Shown here one piece after another: positions 12,013 to 24,859 of a stretch of 64,000 nt of DNA. The stretch lies in the NCBI RefSeq assembly GCF_000002995.4, contig NW_025062479.1:22998721-23062720 (forward strand). The letters run 5' to 3'. Source of the stretch: Brugia malayi (Eukaryota > Nematoda > Chromadorea > Rhabditida > Onchocercidae). The position numbers and the translations under genes were made by a program. The notes beneath the pieces are model-generated. The model was not told where the DNA came from. It was given only the letters and a program-made list of their open reading frames with translations, and did not search any database. Numbering within the stretch: the first letter of the stretch is position 1; each line of letters begins with the position of its first letter.

Positions 12013-15000
12013 CTTTTGCTTATTTCACCTAATTTTTATTCTCGATCAATTCTTCAATCATTTCATCACTTAATTCTTTCTTTCCAATTTTTCCACTTTC
12101 TTTCCTTTTTTTTTTTTTTTCTTGAAGGAAAGAAAAAATAACTGAAAAAAAAATTATTAATTTAATTACTGTTAATTACTACAATAAGAATTATTAACGT
12201 TTTTTTTTTTTTTTTCATTCTCGAAATTAATTCAAATAATAATCGTTGCTAAATAAAACAAAACAAAACAAAAAAAAAAAAGTAAATAAATAAATAAACA
12301 AACAAAGCAAATATATTTTAAAATTTCTCATATGATTTTATATATTAATAGAAAAATTTCAATTATTCACATAAAAAAATTTATCACTAATATTACTAAA
12401 TATTTGATAAAAGAAAAAAGAAAATTTTGAAACAAAAGAAAGGTTAAAACTAAACTTTCCAGTGATATTTTATTATAATACTATAATAAATAGTCGAGAT
12501 TATTTAATAATTTTTGTGAAATTTTATTTTTTCCATTTTTTTTTTTTTATCAAAAGAATTGAAGTTTAATGATAAACGTTATCAGATGAAAATATCAAAT
12601 AAAATAGTTGACATTATGCTAAATTTTAAATGTAACATTTTTGATAAGAATTTTGGTTAGGTATTAATATATCACATTTATATTTTATAATATTTAATTC
12701 AAAAATGTTAAATTTAACAGAAGAAAAAAATTTCTTTTTGGAATTTCAAACTAATGCTATTAAAATGCCTAAAAGACATTTAATTTTCGTCATAAAATAC
12801 CAGTAAAAAACAAAAAAAAAAGTAAGTAAGTAAATAAAATATTAAAAATTAAAAAGATAAACTAAAATTTTTATCATTTGTAAAAGTTTTACAGAAATGA
12901 AAATGCACACAAAAAAAGAAACGTAGAAATAGTAAATAATTAAATTATAATAAAACAATTTTATTACATTTAGTATTTATATTCTTATTTAAATTTTATT
13001 TTTTTTTTAAAACATAAATATAAGAAAAATTTGAGTTAAATTGTAGAATGCAAATGGAAAGATAAGTAAGAATTTAATTTAACATTAAGTATACATAAGT
13101 AATACTTTAAAATATTTAAGAGTACTCTAATATGAAACAAATTTTTGACTACGATTGATTATTCCATTTGTACTTTTTTGAAATGAGCAAAAAATTTTGT
13201 TTTAAAAAATAAATGAAAAAAAGCAAAATTTCTTTTCATTTTTTTTTTCTTTTTAACTTTTAAAGAGAGAGAGGGAGAGAGAGAGAAAGAGAGAGAGAGG
13301 TGAAAAAAAAAAGAAAAGAAAAAGAAATCTTTTATGAAATACTTTTCACAGCATGAAAAGCAATTTGAATTGCTAATTATCATTGATCTCAATTATTTTG
13401 TATATTGATTTTCACAGCATGAAAAGCAATTACAGTGATTATTATCGAAAGAAAAGATATAATTAAAAACTTAAATACAAACCGATTAAAAATTTAAATA
13501 CAAACCAAACTATAATAATAATAAAAAAGAAGAAATGTTTTTAAAAACTTTTTAAATGTTACTAAAAATTAATCATCAGTTAAATTTATGCCCAAGTTTT
13601 TCTCTCTAATTACCAATCTTTTCCTATCTTTTCAAATTTAAAATAAATTAAAATTTTCATTTAATAGCATCGATATTTTAAACAGATAACATAAAATAAA
13701 AAATGCAAAAACTGAAAATTTTTACACTAAATTTTTTAAAATATTATTTTTTTTTCAAGTAAAAAAAAAAAATTAAAATGTTCAAATTTTTGTAAGAGTA
13801 AATTAAAAATAAACTTTTTGTGCGTATATTTTTAATGCATATAATATCAAATTAAAAATTTTTTTTTTGATAATTTTAGTATAGAAATAATAATAAATGA
13901 GTGAAATATATGAAAAAAAAATTTTATATCAAATGAATGAAATATACGTCATATGCGTTAAAATAGACGTACGTAAAAAAATAAACGCTTAATTTATACA
14001 ATAATTAGATAACGATAAATAACGAAAATAAACAATACGCTAAAATAGAAGAAACAAAAAAAAAAAATTCGTCAAATTCAATAAAATTATTAATATTCTA
14101 AAAATAAATTAGTTAGTAATTTAGAAAAGTACAAAAATTACAATTAGCATGAAAGTAAACAAATAGAAGAAACTTGAAACTTAACCATTTTTTCTAATTT
14201 TAGTAAACAAATTCAAAAATAAATATTTGAAACTTATTTACTAATTAAATAATTTATTAAACCAAAAAAGTATAATTTAAAAAAAAAAAAAAAACTATGA
14301 ATCAAAAAAAAAAATACAATAAATTTTGTGCAAAATGATATATAAAATTTTTTACATACATAAAAAATGATATGATAAGAGGATTCTTTTTTTTTTTTTT
14401 TTTTTTTTTAAATAAATCAAAGATAAAATAATCTATTTTTCATCGATAGAAAATAGTGAAATAAAAATAAAAAAAAAAATTGATTATTCATTTTCACATC
14501 ATTTAAATTAATACTAGTATTAATATTATTTCATGATAAAATATGATATAACTGAGAGAATTATAACCAAAAAAATAAAAATAAAAAATTATTATATTTG
14601 AAAAAAAATTATAATAAAAAAGTAAAAAAAGAGATTTATCTATTTGGTATACTAAACAATTCTAATGTGTTTGCACATTGATAGTTTAAACAAAAAAAGT
14701 TTTTACTTTTTTTTTTTTTTTCCCTCCTTCTTTCTCTCTTTTTTCTCTTCCAAATTTTCACATTTAGTTAAAATAGAGCAAAAAAAAAAAAAAAAAAAAA
14801 AGGAAAGAATCCATTATTTCTAGCATAGATTCTTCTATTTTTTTTTTTTTTGCCAATAATAATTTCCATTCTATTTCTCTCTCTCTCCCTCTCTCTCTCC
14901 CTCTCTCTCTCTCTCTCTTTTATTTCACTTTTTCCCTACAGTTGAAAACAAACAATACTAAATAATACCTTTTAATTAATTAATTAGTTAATTAGCAATA

Positions 15001-15060
15001 TTATCCTATTCTATTATACAATTTCATTTCTGAACAAAACAACAATAATTTCTTCATTAA
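12013..15060. other. AT-rich intergenic DNA upstream of the PTR gene, no gene seen
   Basis: This stretch lies 5' of the PTR start codon and should hold its 5' UTR and proximal promoter. The bases before the ATG (AAAAATTAGGTGAAATAAGC) contain an AG that could be a spliced-leader or cis acceptor; this is a guess. The remainder is A/T homopolymers, a GA-rich tract at about 13265-13300 and a CT-rich tract at about 14871-14920. I see no coding exon. Confidence 0.6.
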
Positions 15061-15345
15061 ACTGAAATTTATAGATGAAAAAGAATAGATTAGTTTATGG
15101 GCGCATAAGTATCATTCATCTAATTTAATGCCTTTTCCGCCCATTTTATTTATACATTCATTCAAACAAACAAAAACAAAAACAAAAAACAACAAAAACG
15201 CCCATCGATTTGGAATATGTGCGCGTCATTTGCATAAATCAGCGAAATGATAAATGAATGCTTGCATGCACGCATGCATGCATGCAAGCATTCAGTTAAA
15301 CTTTTCGCTAAATCATTTAATGCATGCAAATTCATGCATTACACA
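15060..15345. promoter_or_regulatory. Candidate regulatory block: 40-bp palindrome with flanking octamer sites
   Basis: Positions 15255-15294 are a near-perfect palindrome: the two 20-bp halves are reverse complements except for one C/T change. ATTTGCAT lies at 15228-15235 and ATGCAAAT at 15324-15331, the POU-type octamer in opposite orientations either side. A second inverted repeat (AATGCATG 15319-15326, CATGCATT 15333-15340) surrounds the second octamer. The block is richer in GC than its surroundings. The regulatory role is inference. Confidence 0.4.
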
Positions 15346-15655
15346 ATCATTGCTACTATCACTTTATCATTATTATTATCACTATTATCATTACTATTCT
15401 CTCTCTCTGTGTTAAATTATTATAATTTTTTGTTTTTAAAAATTTTCAATTTCATTTGAAATCGAAAAAATTCTTTCATTTTCAATTTTTTCCTCACACA
15501 ATCATTGCTACTATCACTTTATCATTATTATTATCACTATTATCATTACTATTCTCTGTCTCTCTGTGTTAAATTATGCATAATTTTTTGTTTCTAAAAT
15601 TTTCAATTTCATTTGAAATCGAAAAAATTCTTTCATTTTCAATTTTCAAAATTCA
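15339..15655. repeat. Direct duplication of about 155 bp
   Basis: The segment starting ACACAATCATTGCTACTATC (about 15341) recurs at about 15496 and runs through ATTCTCTCTCTCTGTGTTAAA and TTTCATTTGAAATCGAAAAA. The copies differ by small indels. Confidence 0.85.
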
Positions 15656-16187
15656 TACATATCTTATATACATATATGATTATCAGTATGATATATGCAA
15701 AAAAAGAAAAAAAAAGTGATAAGGGAATGGAAAAAAAAAATGAGAATTGAAGTATCGATTATTGTTTATTTTTCCTATTTAAATATTTCATTTAAATATT
15801 TCATGAAAAAAAAAAAAAAAAAATTTGAAAAGAAACTATATTGTTTTATGTTTTAACCTTTCTGTATTATCTTTTTTTTAAGTACTTATTGCAATTATAA
15901 ATTAATTGTTTTTTTTTTTTCATAAAATTAAAAAAAAAATTATTATAACTTAAAATTATAACTTAAATAAAGTTTGAAATTCAGCAAAAAATAAAAGTAT
16001 ACTTAGGAATTTTCATTTATGATATATGTAATATTAAAATGATTGCATGATAAAATGTGATGGACATTTCTTTCCTTTTTTTTTTTTTAAGTTATTAAAT
16101 TTTCATTTCTAACCGTTGCTTCTGCTGCTATGGAAACGGGCAAAAATTGAAAACGAAACAAATGTTGACGAGAAGTAAGTATTGGAC

Positions 16188-16882
16188 AATGAATTGAACT
16201 GAATTGAATATGAAATGAATTGAATTGAATTGAATATAAACTAAATTGAATATGAATTGAATATAAACTGAATTGAATATGAATTGAATATAAACTGAAT
16301 TGAATATGAATTGAATATAAACTGAATTGAATATGAATTGAATATAAACTGAATTGAATATGAATTGAATATAAACTGAATTGAATATGAATATGAAATG
16401 AATTGAATATGAATTGAATATGAACTGAATTGAATATGAATTGAATATAAACTGAATTGAATATGAATTGAATATAAACTGAACTGAATATGAACTGAAT
16501 TGAATATGAATTGAATATAAACTGAATTGAATATGAATTGAATATAAACTGAATTGAATATGAATTGAATATAAACTGAATTGAATATGAACTGAATTGA
16601 ATATGAACTGAATTGAATATGAATTGAATTGAATATGAATTGAATATAAACTGAATTGAATATGAATTGAATATAAACTGAATTGAATATAAACTGAATT
16701 GAATATGAACTGAATTGAATTGAATATGAATTGAATATGAATTGAATTGAATTGAATATGTATTGAGTATGAATTGAATATAAATTGAATTGAATATGAA
16801 TTGAATTGAACTGAATATGAATTGAATTGATTTGAATTGAATTGGATTGAATATGAATTGAATCGAATATAAATTGAATATG
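16188..16882. repeat. 27-bp GAATTGAATATAAACT minisatellite
   Basis: About 25 units built from GAATTGAATATGAATTG and GAATTGAATATAAACT. The dominant period is 27 bp. Because 27 is a multiple of 3, long open frames of more than 260 codons appear on the minus strand; they encode only repeated SIQFIFNSVYIQF-like text and are not genes. Confidence 0.95.
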
Positions 16883-16919
16883 AATTTATGAGAGTGAAAA
16901 AAAAGGTAACCAAGCATTT

Positions 16920-19223
16920 TCTCCCATTGAAAAAATAATTTTATATGTGATTTTAAAATTTAATTTTTTGAAATAATTGACAAAATAATAATTTTAAAAT
17001 TTATGTGATAATTATCATAAATGAAATTTGATTAATTAATTAATTATCCGTTTTTTGTTCATTGTTTCTTTTGACACCTATCTTCTTTTTCAAAATTTAA
17101 ATAATCTTTTATCATTTGTAAACAAATCCTTAGAAAAAGAAAAGAAAAAAAAAACAAGAAAGAAATATGATTCCATTTTGCTTGTTGATCAATGATTCAA
17201 AAAGGTTGTTTACTTTTTTTTTCCATTGAACAGCAAATAACAAATGATTGATTAGTCATATTTGCTAGATAAATAAGCTATCAAGCTTTATGAAAGCTTT
17301 AAAAAATTGTCAATGAATGAGGGATACATTAAAAAGAATTTAATAAATTCAAACAAAAAGTTAAAAATTAATTTTAATTATTGATTCATCGATATATCTA
17401 AAATTTTCTTTTTTTTTTGTTTACTTTTCTGCTTCAATTTTTCTTTTTTTTTTTTTGATTTTTATTTTAAAATCTCTTTCAAAACTTAAATATTCTTTTA
17501 TTATTTGTAAATAAATAAATAAATAAAAAATAAATAAAAAGCTAATTGATAAAGAATAAAACAATAATACTGCAAAAAAAAAGAAAAAATTCTGATTCAT
17601 ATTTATTTACAAATAAAAAAAAAATATGTGAATAATATTTGCCATCTATCAAGCATTAATGGGCGAAATTTTTTAATATATTTCCTAAAGAATGCAACAA
17701 ATTGATTTTTATTTCTTTTCTATCATTTAAAAATCATTTAAAAGCAAAAAGAGAGAGAGAGAGAGGGAGGGAGAGAAAGAAAGAAAGAAAAAAACATAAA
17801 TAATCTATCTTTTTTGAAAGTACAATTAGCTTATTTTCTATTTAAAAAAAAAAAAATGAAAAGTGAAAATTGCATTAATGCAATGGTTTCAGTGATAAAA
17901 TGATAATATCAAATTTGAAAAAAAACAATTTTACAAATTCTAAAAAAAAAAAAATAGAAAGATTAATGCTAATTATTATTACTAAACTATTTATCATAAC
18001 ATAACTTTTATTTATCATATCATAATTATCATATTCATCATATATCAATTGTATTAAAAAAAAAAAAAAATTTTTTTTTTATCCGATTATAATCAGATAA
18101 ACTTATCAATGCTACAAATAATAGCTCTTATCATTAATCATTTTCACATATAACATTATTGATTTTTTTTTCTTGTTTAATACATATCACATCTAAATTA
18201 TACTAAAAATTTAATCACAATTTCGGGGGGGGGGGGGGGGGGGGGGGAGGGGGAAGGAGGGGGAAAAAAAATTAATATATTCTGATTAATTTACAAATCG
18301 ATAAAATTTAAATTTCACGATAATAAATGAAATAATGTGCAAAAAGAGAAATAATAATGAAAAAAAAAAATAATAATAATAAACAACGAAATAGAATGAA
18401 AAGTAATATTAATTCCTATTAATATTTACTTTATAACAATCACAAAAATAAATGAAGTGCAAATGTCTGTAACGAATCGTAAACAATAATTTTGTTTACA
18501 TTGCCAACAATTGTATACTAAAATAAATAATCGTTTCTTATTAACAATTCCTAAATAATTAGTTTTATTAAATTTAACAATAATGTAAAAATGATTTGAA
18601 CTTTATGATTTAATCGTTATTGATAAAATTTTAATAAATATTTATAGGTAGGTAGAATTAATATAGCTAGCTATATTCATTAAATTATAATTTTTTGTCG
18701 TATTGTTGACGACATTTTTTTTTTTGAGGAGAAAATAAAATTTAAAATATGAATAAAATTAGCTGGAGAGAAAAAATAAATAAATAAAATAAAAATTTCT
18801 CAATCTTCTGATAAACAACTGAAATAGTTAACAATTTTTTTAATAGCTTCAATTTTCATAATTAAATTGGAATAGATGATATTATGAATCATTTTATAAA
18901 AATTAAAGGAATAGCAAAATGATAGTTAACAATTTTTCTTTATTTTTATTTTTTTTTTTAATAAATTTTTTAATAAATTTTAATAAATTAAAAAATAAAT
19001 TTTTTAATAAATTATTTTTATTTTTTTTAAATTTAATAAATTAAATTCTCATAATTAATATTTAATTAATTAACAGGTATGATAAACTTTTTTTTCGTTT
19101 TCAGTAATTAATTAATTAATAGATATGATAAACTTTTTTTTTGATTTTCAATATTGCCTTTAAATAAAAAATTTTTCATTTTTCAATATTACCTTTTAAT
19201 CTTTAATCTATTCAAATTTCATA

Positions 19224-19258
<35 letters not shown>

Positions 19259-19830
19259 TCTTTTCCTAATAAAATATTACAAATAAAAAATTTTTTAACA
19301 CTTAAATATTTGATAATATAAAAAAAAAAATTAAAAGCAGAAAAAAAGGTAAAAACAAAAAAAAAATTTTATATATACACATTTTACATTGAATAAAATG
19401 TTTTAAAAAAATTTCAAATTTTTTCGAAATATAAAAATTGAAATAAAACTTGATAATAACAATAATTATAATGGAAATAGTTAAAATTTAAAATTTACTA
19501 AGAATAATTTAATAATGCAAACAAAAAAAAAAGGGTAAAAGGGTAAAGTTTAATCCATCAACCAAAAAAAAAAATTTCAAATTTTTTCGAAATATAAAAA
19601 TTGAAATAAAACTTGATAATAATAATAATTATAATGGAAATAGTTAAAATTTAAAATTTACTAAGAATAATTTAATAATGCAAAAAAAAAAAAAAAAAAG
19701 GAAAAAAAAAAAAAAAAGGGTAAAAGGGTAAAGTTTAAAAGATAGCAAAAGCATACATAGCGCCATCTATCCATACACATAGCGCCCATCCATCCAACCA
19801 TCCATTTTAACAAGCGCTGTTGGAATTGCC
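16920..19830. other. AT-rich intergenic DNA with homopolymers, no gene seen
   Basis: Only simple sequence was seen: a GA tract at about 17748-17790, a poly-G run at 18225-18247, many A/T runs, and a direct duplication of about 155 bp (19412-19552 against 19573-19737, both containing TCGAAATATAAAAATTGAAA). Confidence 0.65.
18225..18263 (+). repeat. Poly-G run and G-rich tract
   Basis: Twenty-three consecutive G at 18225-18247, then A, GGGGG, AAGGA, GGGGG. This has G-quadruplex potential on the plus strand. It is unique in this AT-rich window. Confidence 0.9.
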
Positions 19831-19895
19831 TCAGCTATGCTTCCTTCCTTCCTTCCTTCCTTCCTTCCTTCCTTCCATCCTTCCATCCTTCCATT
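19740..19895. repeat. CCTT-type tetranucleotide tract in a GC-richer block
   Basis: CATCCATCCAACCATCC-type sequence at about 19785-19805 is followed by (TTCC)n at about 19838-19890. The flanking AGCGCCATCTATCC and AGCGCTGTTGG make this one of the least AT-rich spots in the intergenic region. No coding frame was found. Confidence 0.75.
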
Positions 19896-19899
19896 ATTC

Positions 19900-22800
19900 T
19901 ATCGATTCTACTAGCTAAATCAATTCTACTAGCTTGTCATGTTGTTTAGTGATAATACTAAATGAGAATGACAATAAAAAAAAAAAAAATTCGTTCCATT
20001 CTTTTTTTAATTTTAAAAAATTTTTAAACTTTAATAAAATTTCATTATTAAACATTGTTACTATATATTTCTCACTTTTCTCTTTTTTTTTTTCAGATTA
20101 TTTTTTTAAAAAATAACAAAATCTACAACTATTAAAAAAAGAAAATTTTTCTTTGAACTGATATCAATCTGATAAGTGATAATATACTTGAAAATATAGC
20201 ATTATTTTAGTTCAATTCAACTTTTTTTTTTTTTGCTAGCATATTAAAATAAAAATTTAGAAATTATTAAATAAAAAAAAAAGAGAGAATTTCAATAACA
20301 ATTTATTGGTGCACAAAAAAAAAAAAAAAAAAATTACTATACAAATAAGAGATAATATTATTTATTTAGTTCTATTAAATACAAAAAGTATATTAAAAAC
20401 TTTTTTTTCTTTTCTTTTTACCTCTTAATAATACTTTTAAAATTTTTTTTTAAAAAAAAAAAGTGAAAAAAATGGAAAAAATATTTCTAATATTTGAATT
20501 GAGCCAAATTTCAATAAGTAAACAAAGCTGTAAAAATTGATAACAATCAAAAAAATAATATTTTGCTAAAAAAAGAAAATAAACAAAAATTTTTTTGAGT
20601 AACTAAAAATTATACTTTATTTTTATAAAAGTTTGAGCTTGAAAAAAAAAGCCTTTATCAAAATGTATAATTTAATTGTGCTTTTGCAAGCAATCATAGC
20701 ACTATTCATTTCCAAATATTTTCTTTTATTTTCCTTTTCTTTTCTTTTCCTATTTTTTTTTTTTTTTTTTTTTGAAGAAAACAAATTGAACAATAAATGC
20801 GCCTGATTTTGAGAATATATTATAATCGATGAAGCAATTGCAAACAATCATCTTTTAAAACTTTTTTTTAAAAAAAAAAAAAATTGTTAAAATCTATGAG
20901 AAATATATGCTAATAAAAATTACCCTAAATTTTTGATATTATATTTGCATATTATATATTATTTTGATTTCATTAATACTAACAACAGTGCCAATTATAA
21001 TTCTATAATTCATCTAGTAGAGCATTTTTTAAATTTGTTTACTTAAAAAAAAAAAAAAAAAAATAAATAATAGAGCACTTTTAAAAAGTTTGCTTATTTA
21101 AAAAGAGAGAAAAAAAAAATAACTAGTCACAATTGTAAATATAAGATAGCCAAATTTAAAATAATTTTAATTCTTCCAGAACTATTCTTTTTTTTTTTTT
21201 TAATTTTATAGATTAAGAAAAATTATGAAAATATATGAATGCAATTATATCAATAAAGTAAATAAATTTAAAAAAAAAAGAAAAAAAAAAAGAAAAAGCA
21301 GTTACATTTTTCAGTATTTGTAATTAGCTACGATGTAAGTAAGTAACGAATTACTTTAGCAGTAATTACAATATTAATTACAATTTTAGTATATGAGTAC
21401 CTTAATACGATAACATTTAAATAAATATCTAAAAATAAATCTTTTTTAGCAATTTGAATAAAAATTTCATAGTAAAATCATTTGATCGTAATTTACTTCA
21501 TTTATATAAACATTTGAAAAAGTAAAAGTTAATTTACATGGATAAGTTAATAAGTTAATTAATTATTTCTTTTTTTAACTTTCCATGAATTTATCAGTTG
21601 CACAAGATTGTTGCATAAGAAAATAGGAAAAATAACAATAAATTATTTAAATGGATAAAAAAAAAAAAAAATAAAACGAATAAAATTTTATCAAAAAATC
21701 AAAATTGCTATTTGATATAAAGTGAATGAATTAAGTTTTATTAAAAAAAAAAAAGTTTTATTAAAAATAAATGCAAATATTTGATTGTTATAAGAATTAT
21801 GGCATCATTGTTTGATATCATTTAGTGATTTTAAAATTTTTAATAGTTTGTTAAAATTTTTTTAGAGTAAAATACCCAAAAAAGTATACCTCATTACATT
21901 TAAATTTTAGATTTAATTTTTGCTCAAATTTTTAATTAAATTAAATTTCTCAAATTTTATTCTTTCTTTTATATCAATAAAATTTCCATCAAAATCTCAT
22001 CCAAAATAATTTATTGTAAATTGTAAAAATATAATTAATGCGCAAATCAAAAAAAAAAAAAAAACAAAACAAACAAACGAGAAAAACAAAAAAGTTATGT
22101 CTGAAGCATTCATATTTTTTGACCATTTTTAACTTTGCTATTAAAGTTACACTTAGAAAATTCGAGAAATCTCGACAATATATGATTTACCTGAGAATAT
22201 CAAAAATATTATTTGATCCCAAATTTTGAGAATGTTTATCGAATACTAACCAATGTTGCAAATTGGGTAGCATTTTTACCTGTTTCATTATGTTTGTGTA
22301 AAATGATGATAGGTAATCTAGGTTAACAAATGGAAAAGTTTCAGCGCAAAAGGGACAAATCCGCTTATTACTAAGAAAATTTGTTCATTATGCTATTTTA
22401 ATTTTGTTTAATCTTGTCGTATTTTTTTTTTTTTTTTCATTTTTTAAATCAAATTTAATACATTCTTTTTGCTCTATGTTTGTTTGCTTACTTCTCGAAT
22501 AAAAGTTATTTAGTAATGTTAGCAATTTAAAAAAGTTATTAGTATGTTATTTATGCTATGATAATTTGAAAATGAATTATTTAATTATTTGATTATAATT
22601 TCCAATAACTTTTAGCTTTTTTAAATTGCAATTGTTTTACTGTAACTTATATTTACTTATAAAAAAATCTCAATTACTTATTTTTATTAATGCTATAATT
22701 ATATGATATTTTAAATTCATTTCACTAATTATTAAATTTTCATTAATTAATTAAATTTCAATAATTTTAAAATTTTATTAATTATTAAAAATTCAGCATT

Positions 22801-23220
22801 GAAATCTTGAATTTTAAATTCAATTCAAGTTTTTGAAGAAATTAAATACATTGTACTAATTCCTTTTCTCTTTATTAATTCTGCTATAGCAATTTTTTTT
22901 TTTTTAAATCTTCAAGAATGTTCAATAAATAAATAAACTTGATCATTATCAGTATTATTTGTTATTAAATCGATCAATTTTCTCAGATGATAAATTTGTT
23001 TATTTTATTTGACAATTAATTTTTATTACTTTAATATTATCAGTGATTATAATTCTTAATAAGAAAACAATATTATCAGTAAAAAAAAATGATAATAACT
23101 ATCGATTACTATCGATGAAAATTATATCAAAATTTCATTTTTTATGCAATAATTTTATTATGGAAATTACAGCGATAATTTGAATAAATTTCTTTCCAAA
23201 TTTTTTGCAATACTTAAAGA
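19900..23220. other. AT-rich intergenic DNA, no gene seen
   Basis: Homopolymer runs of A and T, GATAAG-like scattered motifs and short open frames full of Lys/Phe from A/T tracts. No frame has the codon mix or splice context of the PTR or SDR exons. Confidence 0.6.
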
Positions 23221-23229
23221 AATGAATGA

Positions 23230-23560
23230 GTTTAGTATTTCTTGAATTTAATTTTAGAAAAAATGAATTTAGTACTTTGTGAATTGAATTTAGTACTTCT
23301 TGAATTGAATTTAGTACTTCTTGAATTGAATTTAGTACTTCGTGAATTGAATTTAGTATTTCTTGAATTGAATTTAGTACTTCGTGAATTGAATTTAGTA
23401 CTTCTTGAATTGAATTTAGTACTTCGTGAATTGAATTTAGTACTTCTTGAATTGAATTTGGTACTTCTTGAATTGAATTTGGTACTTCTTGAACCGAATT
23501 TAGAAGAAATGAATTTAGTATTTCTTGAATTGAATTTAGAGGAAATGATTTTAATATTTT
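23230..23560. repeat. 21-bp minisatellite
   Basis: About 15 copies of a 21-bp unit, GAATTGAATTTAGTACTTC plus TT or GT. It gives open frames of about 120 codons on both strands (repeated NLVLLEL and SRSTKFN); these are artefacts of the 3n period. Confidence 0.95.
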
Positions 23561-23639
23561 TTGAATTACTTTTATTGCAATATAACAACTTCAAAAGTAT
23601 AATTAGTTATTTTTAAACTATCTTTCATTAATTACACAA

Positions 23640-24700
23640 GTAATTCATTCATTATCAGTTAACTCAGTTAGTACTTTTTTTCGTGACACCATTTTATCTG
23701 TCAAATTCCATGTCAAAGGTCACTTTATTAACATATAATTTAAAGATTAAAAAATGATGAAAGTTAGTTCTATTAAAGTATATGACATTATCAGTCATTG
23801 TTTGTCATTTTATCATTTAGGCGCAAACAATTAGTTAACCTTAACGATTAACAATAATTAGTCATTTTCTGGAGCAAAAAGATCTGAAATGAAATGCATT
23901 TTAATTTCATTAAAGATTTGTTAAGTGATAAGAACTTATATACTTACGTAGCTAAACTTGATGATAAGTAAATTTTGGTGATAAGTAATGTAAAATGATA
24001 TGTGGAAAATAACTTTTTAATTGTTTGCTAAAAAAAAAAAAAGTGGGTCAAAGTTGGATTTTTTTTATCATTTTTGTTATCAGTAGTGATTTGCTACTAC
24101 TATTTGTTAATTTTGGTGAGAAAAAAAAAGCCATAAATTGTAATTAAATGATAACAGATAAGATAGAATGATAAACATAGCATTGTGAACAAATTATCAG
24201 TGTTATCAGATGTACGTATAAATTGAAATGATTAGGGAGAAAATTAGATTTTTTAGTTTTTGTTAAAAAATTTTGCTCACATTTGGTACTACAATTTTTT
24301 TTTTTTTTTTTTAAATAAATATAATTTAAACTTTCTTCCACATCTAAATAATTAGCAAATTTTTAAATTTTAAATTGCTATAAAGTTTGTGCTTTTTTAA
24401 CTTTTTATAAATTATAACTATCATTTTGATTTTGTCATTACAGAAATTTTAATTTTTCTTTTTTAAAGATGATATTTGCAAACATATATTTTGGTGATAA
24501 TCTAACAGAGTATAAAGCTGATTTATACTATCAATTATTTGATAAGAATGATAAAAGGTGAAAGGTGAAAGAGTGTGTTTGATTTTGTTATTTACCTAAT
24601 TTTACATTATCATTTTCTGACTTAATGGTAAATTTTTAACAACAAATACTTCCTAGTATTAAAATTTTTTTTTCTTCAATTATTTTAAAAGTATTACTTA
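23640..24700. other. AT-rich intergenic DNA, no gene seen
   Basis: No recognisable exon. GATAA-containing words are frequent (for example 23990-24000, 24150-24175 and 24535-24560), but no ordered element could be defined. Confidence 0.5.
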
Positions 24701-24719
24701 TTTACAGTACCGAGAAATG

Positions 24720-24841
24720 ATGTTTACACTGGCAAAATTATTTATTATCCTTTCATTGCAACTGCAATTTATGTTATTTACGAATTAATGGACCGGAAAT
24801 TAACAATTAGTGAAATTGACAGGAAAGTGTTACTAAAGTAG
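24720..24841 (+). pseudogene. SDR exon 1 relic
   Basis: Aligns by eye with exon 1 of the cluster genes: the frame reading YVIYELMDRKLTISEIDRKV matches YVIYGLLGRKLTIGEIDKKA. The ATG at 24720 is in a different frame from that stretch, with a small insertion near the CAACTGCAA. The nucleotide-binding motif TGxxxGxG is lost, with a TAG at 24839-24841. No exon 2 or 3 follows. It is more diverged than any other copy, so it is an old fragment, possibly the decayed 5' end of gene A. Confidence 0.7.
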
Positions 24842-24859
24842 TGAAATATGAGAGAGAAA

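Noticed and set aside
11888..12073. 61-codon plus-strand frame
   Set aside because: Antisense of PTR exon 1.
16087..16917. Open frames of 276 and 261 codons, minus strand
   Set aside because: Pure translation of the 27-bp minisatellite; two frames are open at once and no splice or family signal exists.
23232..23616. 120-codon frames on both strands
   Set aside because: 21-bp repeat read in two directions; low-complexity in both.
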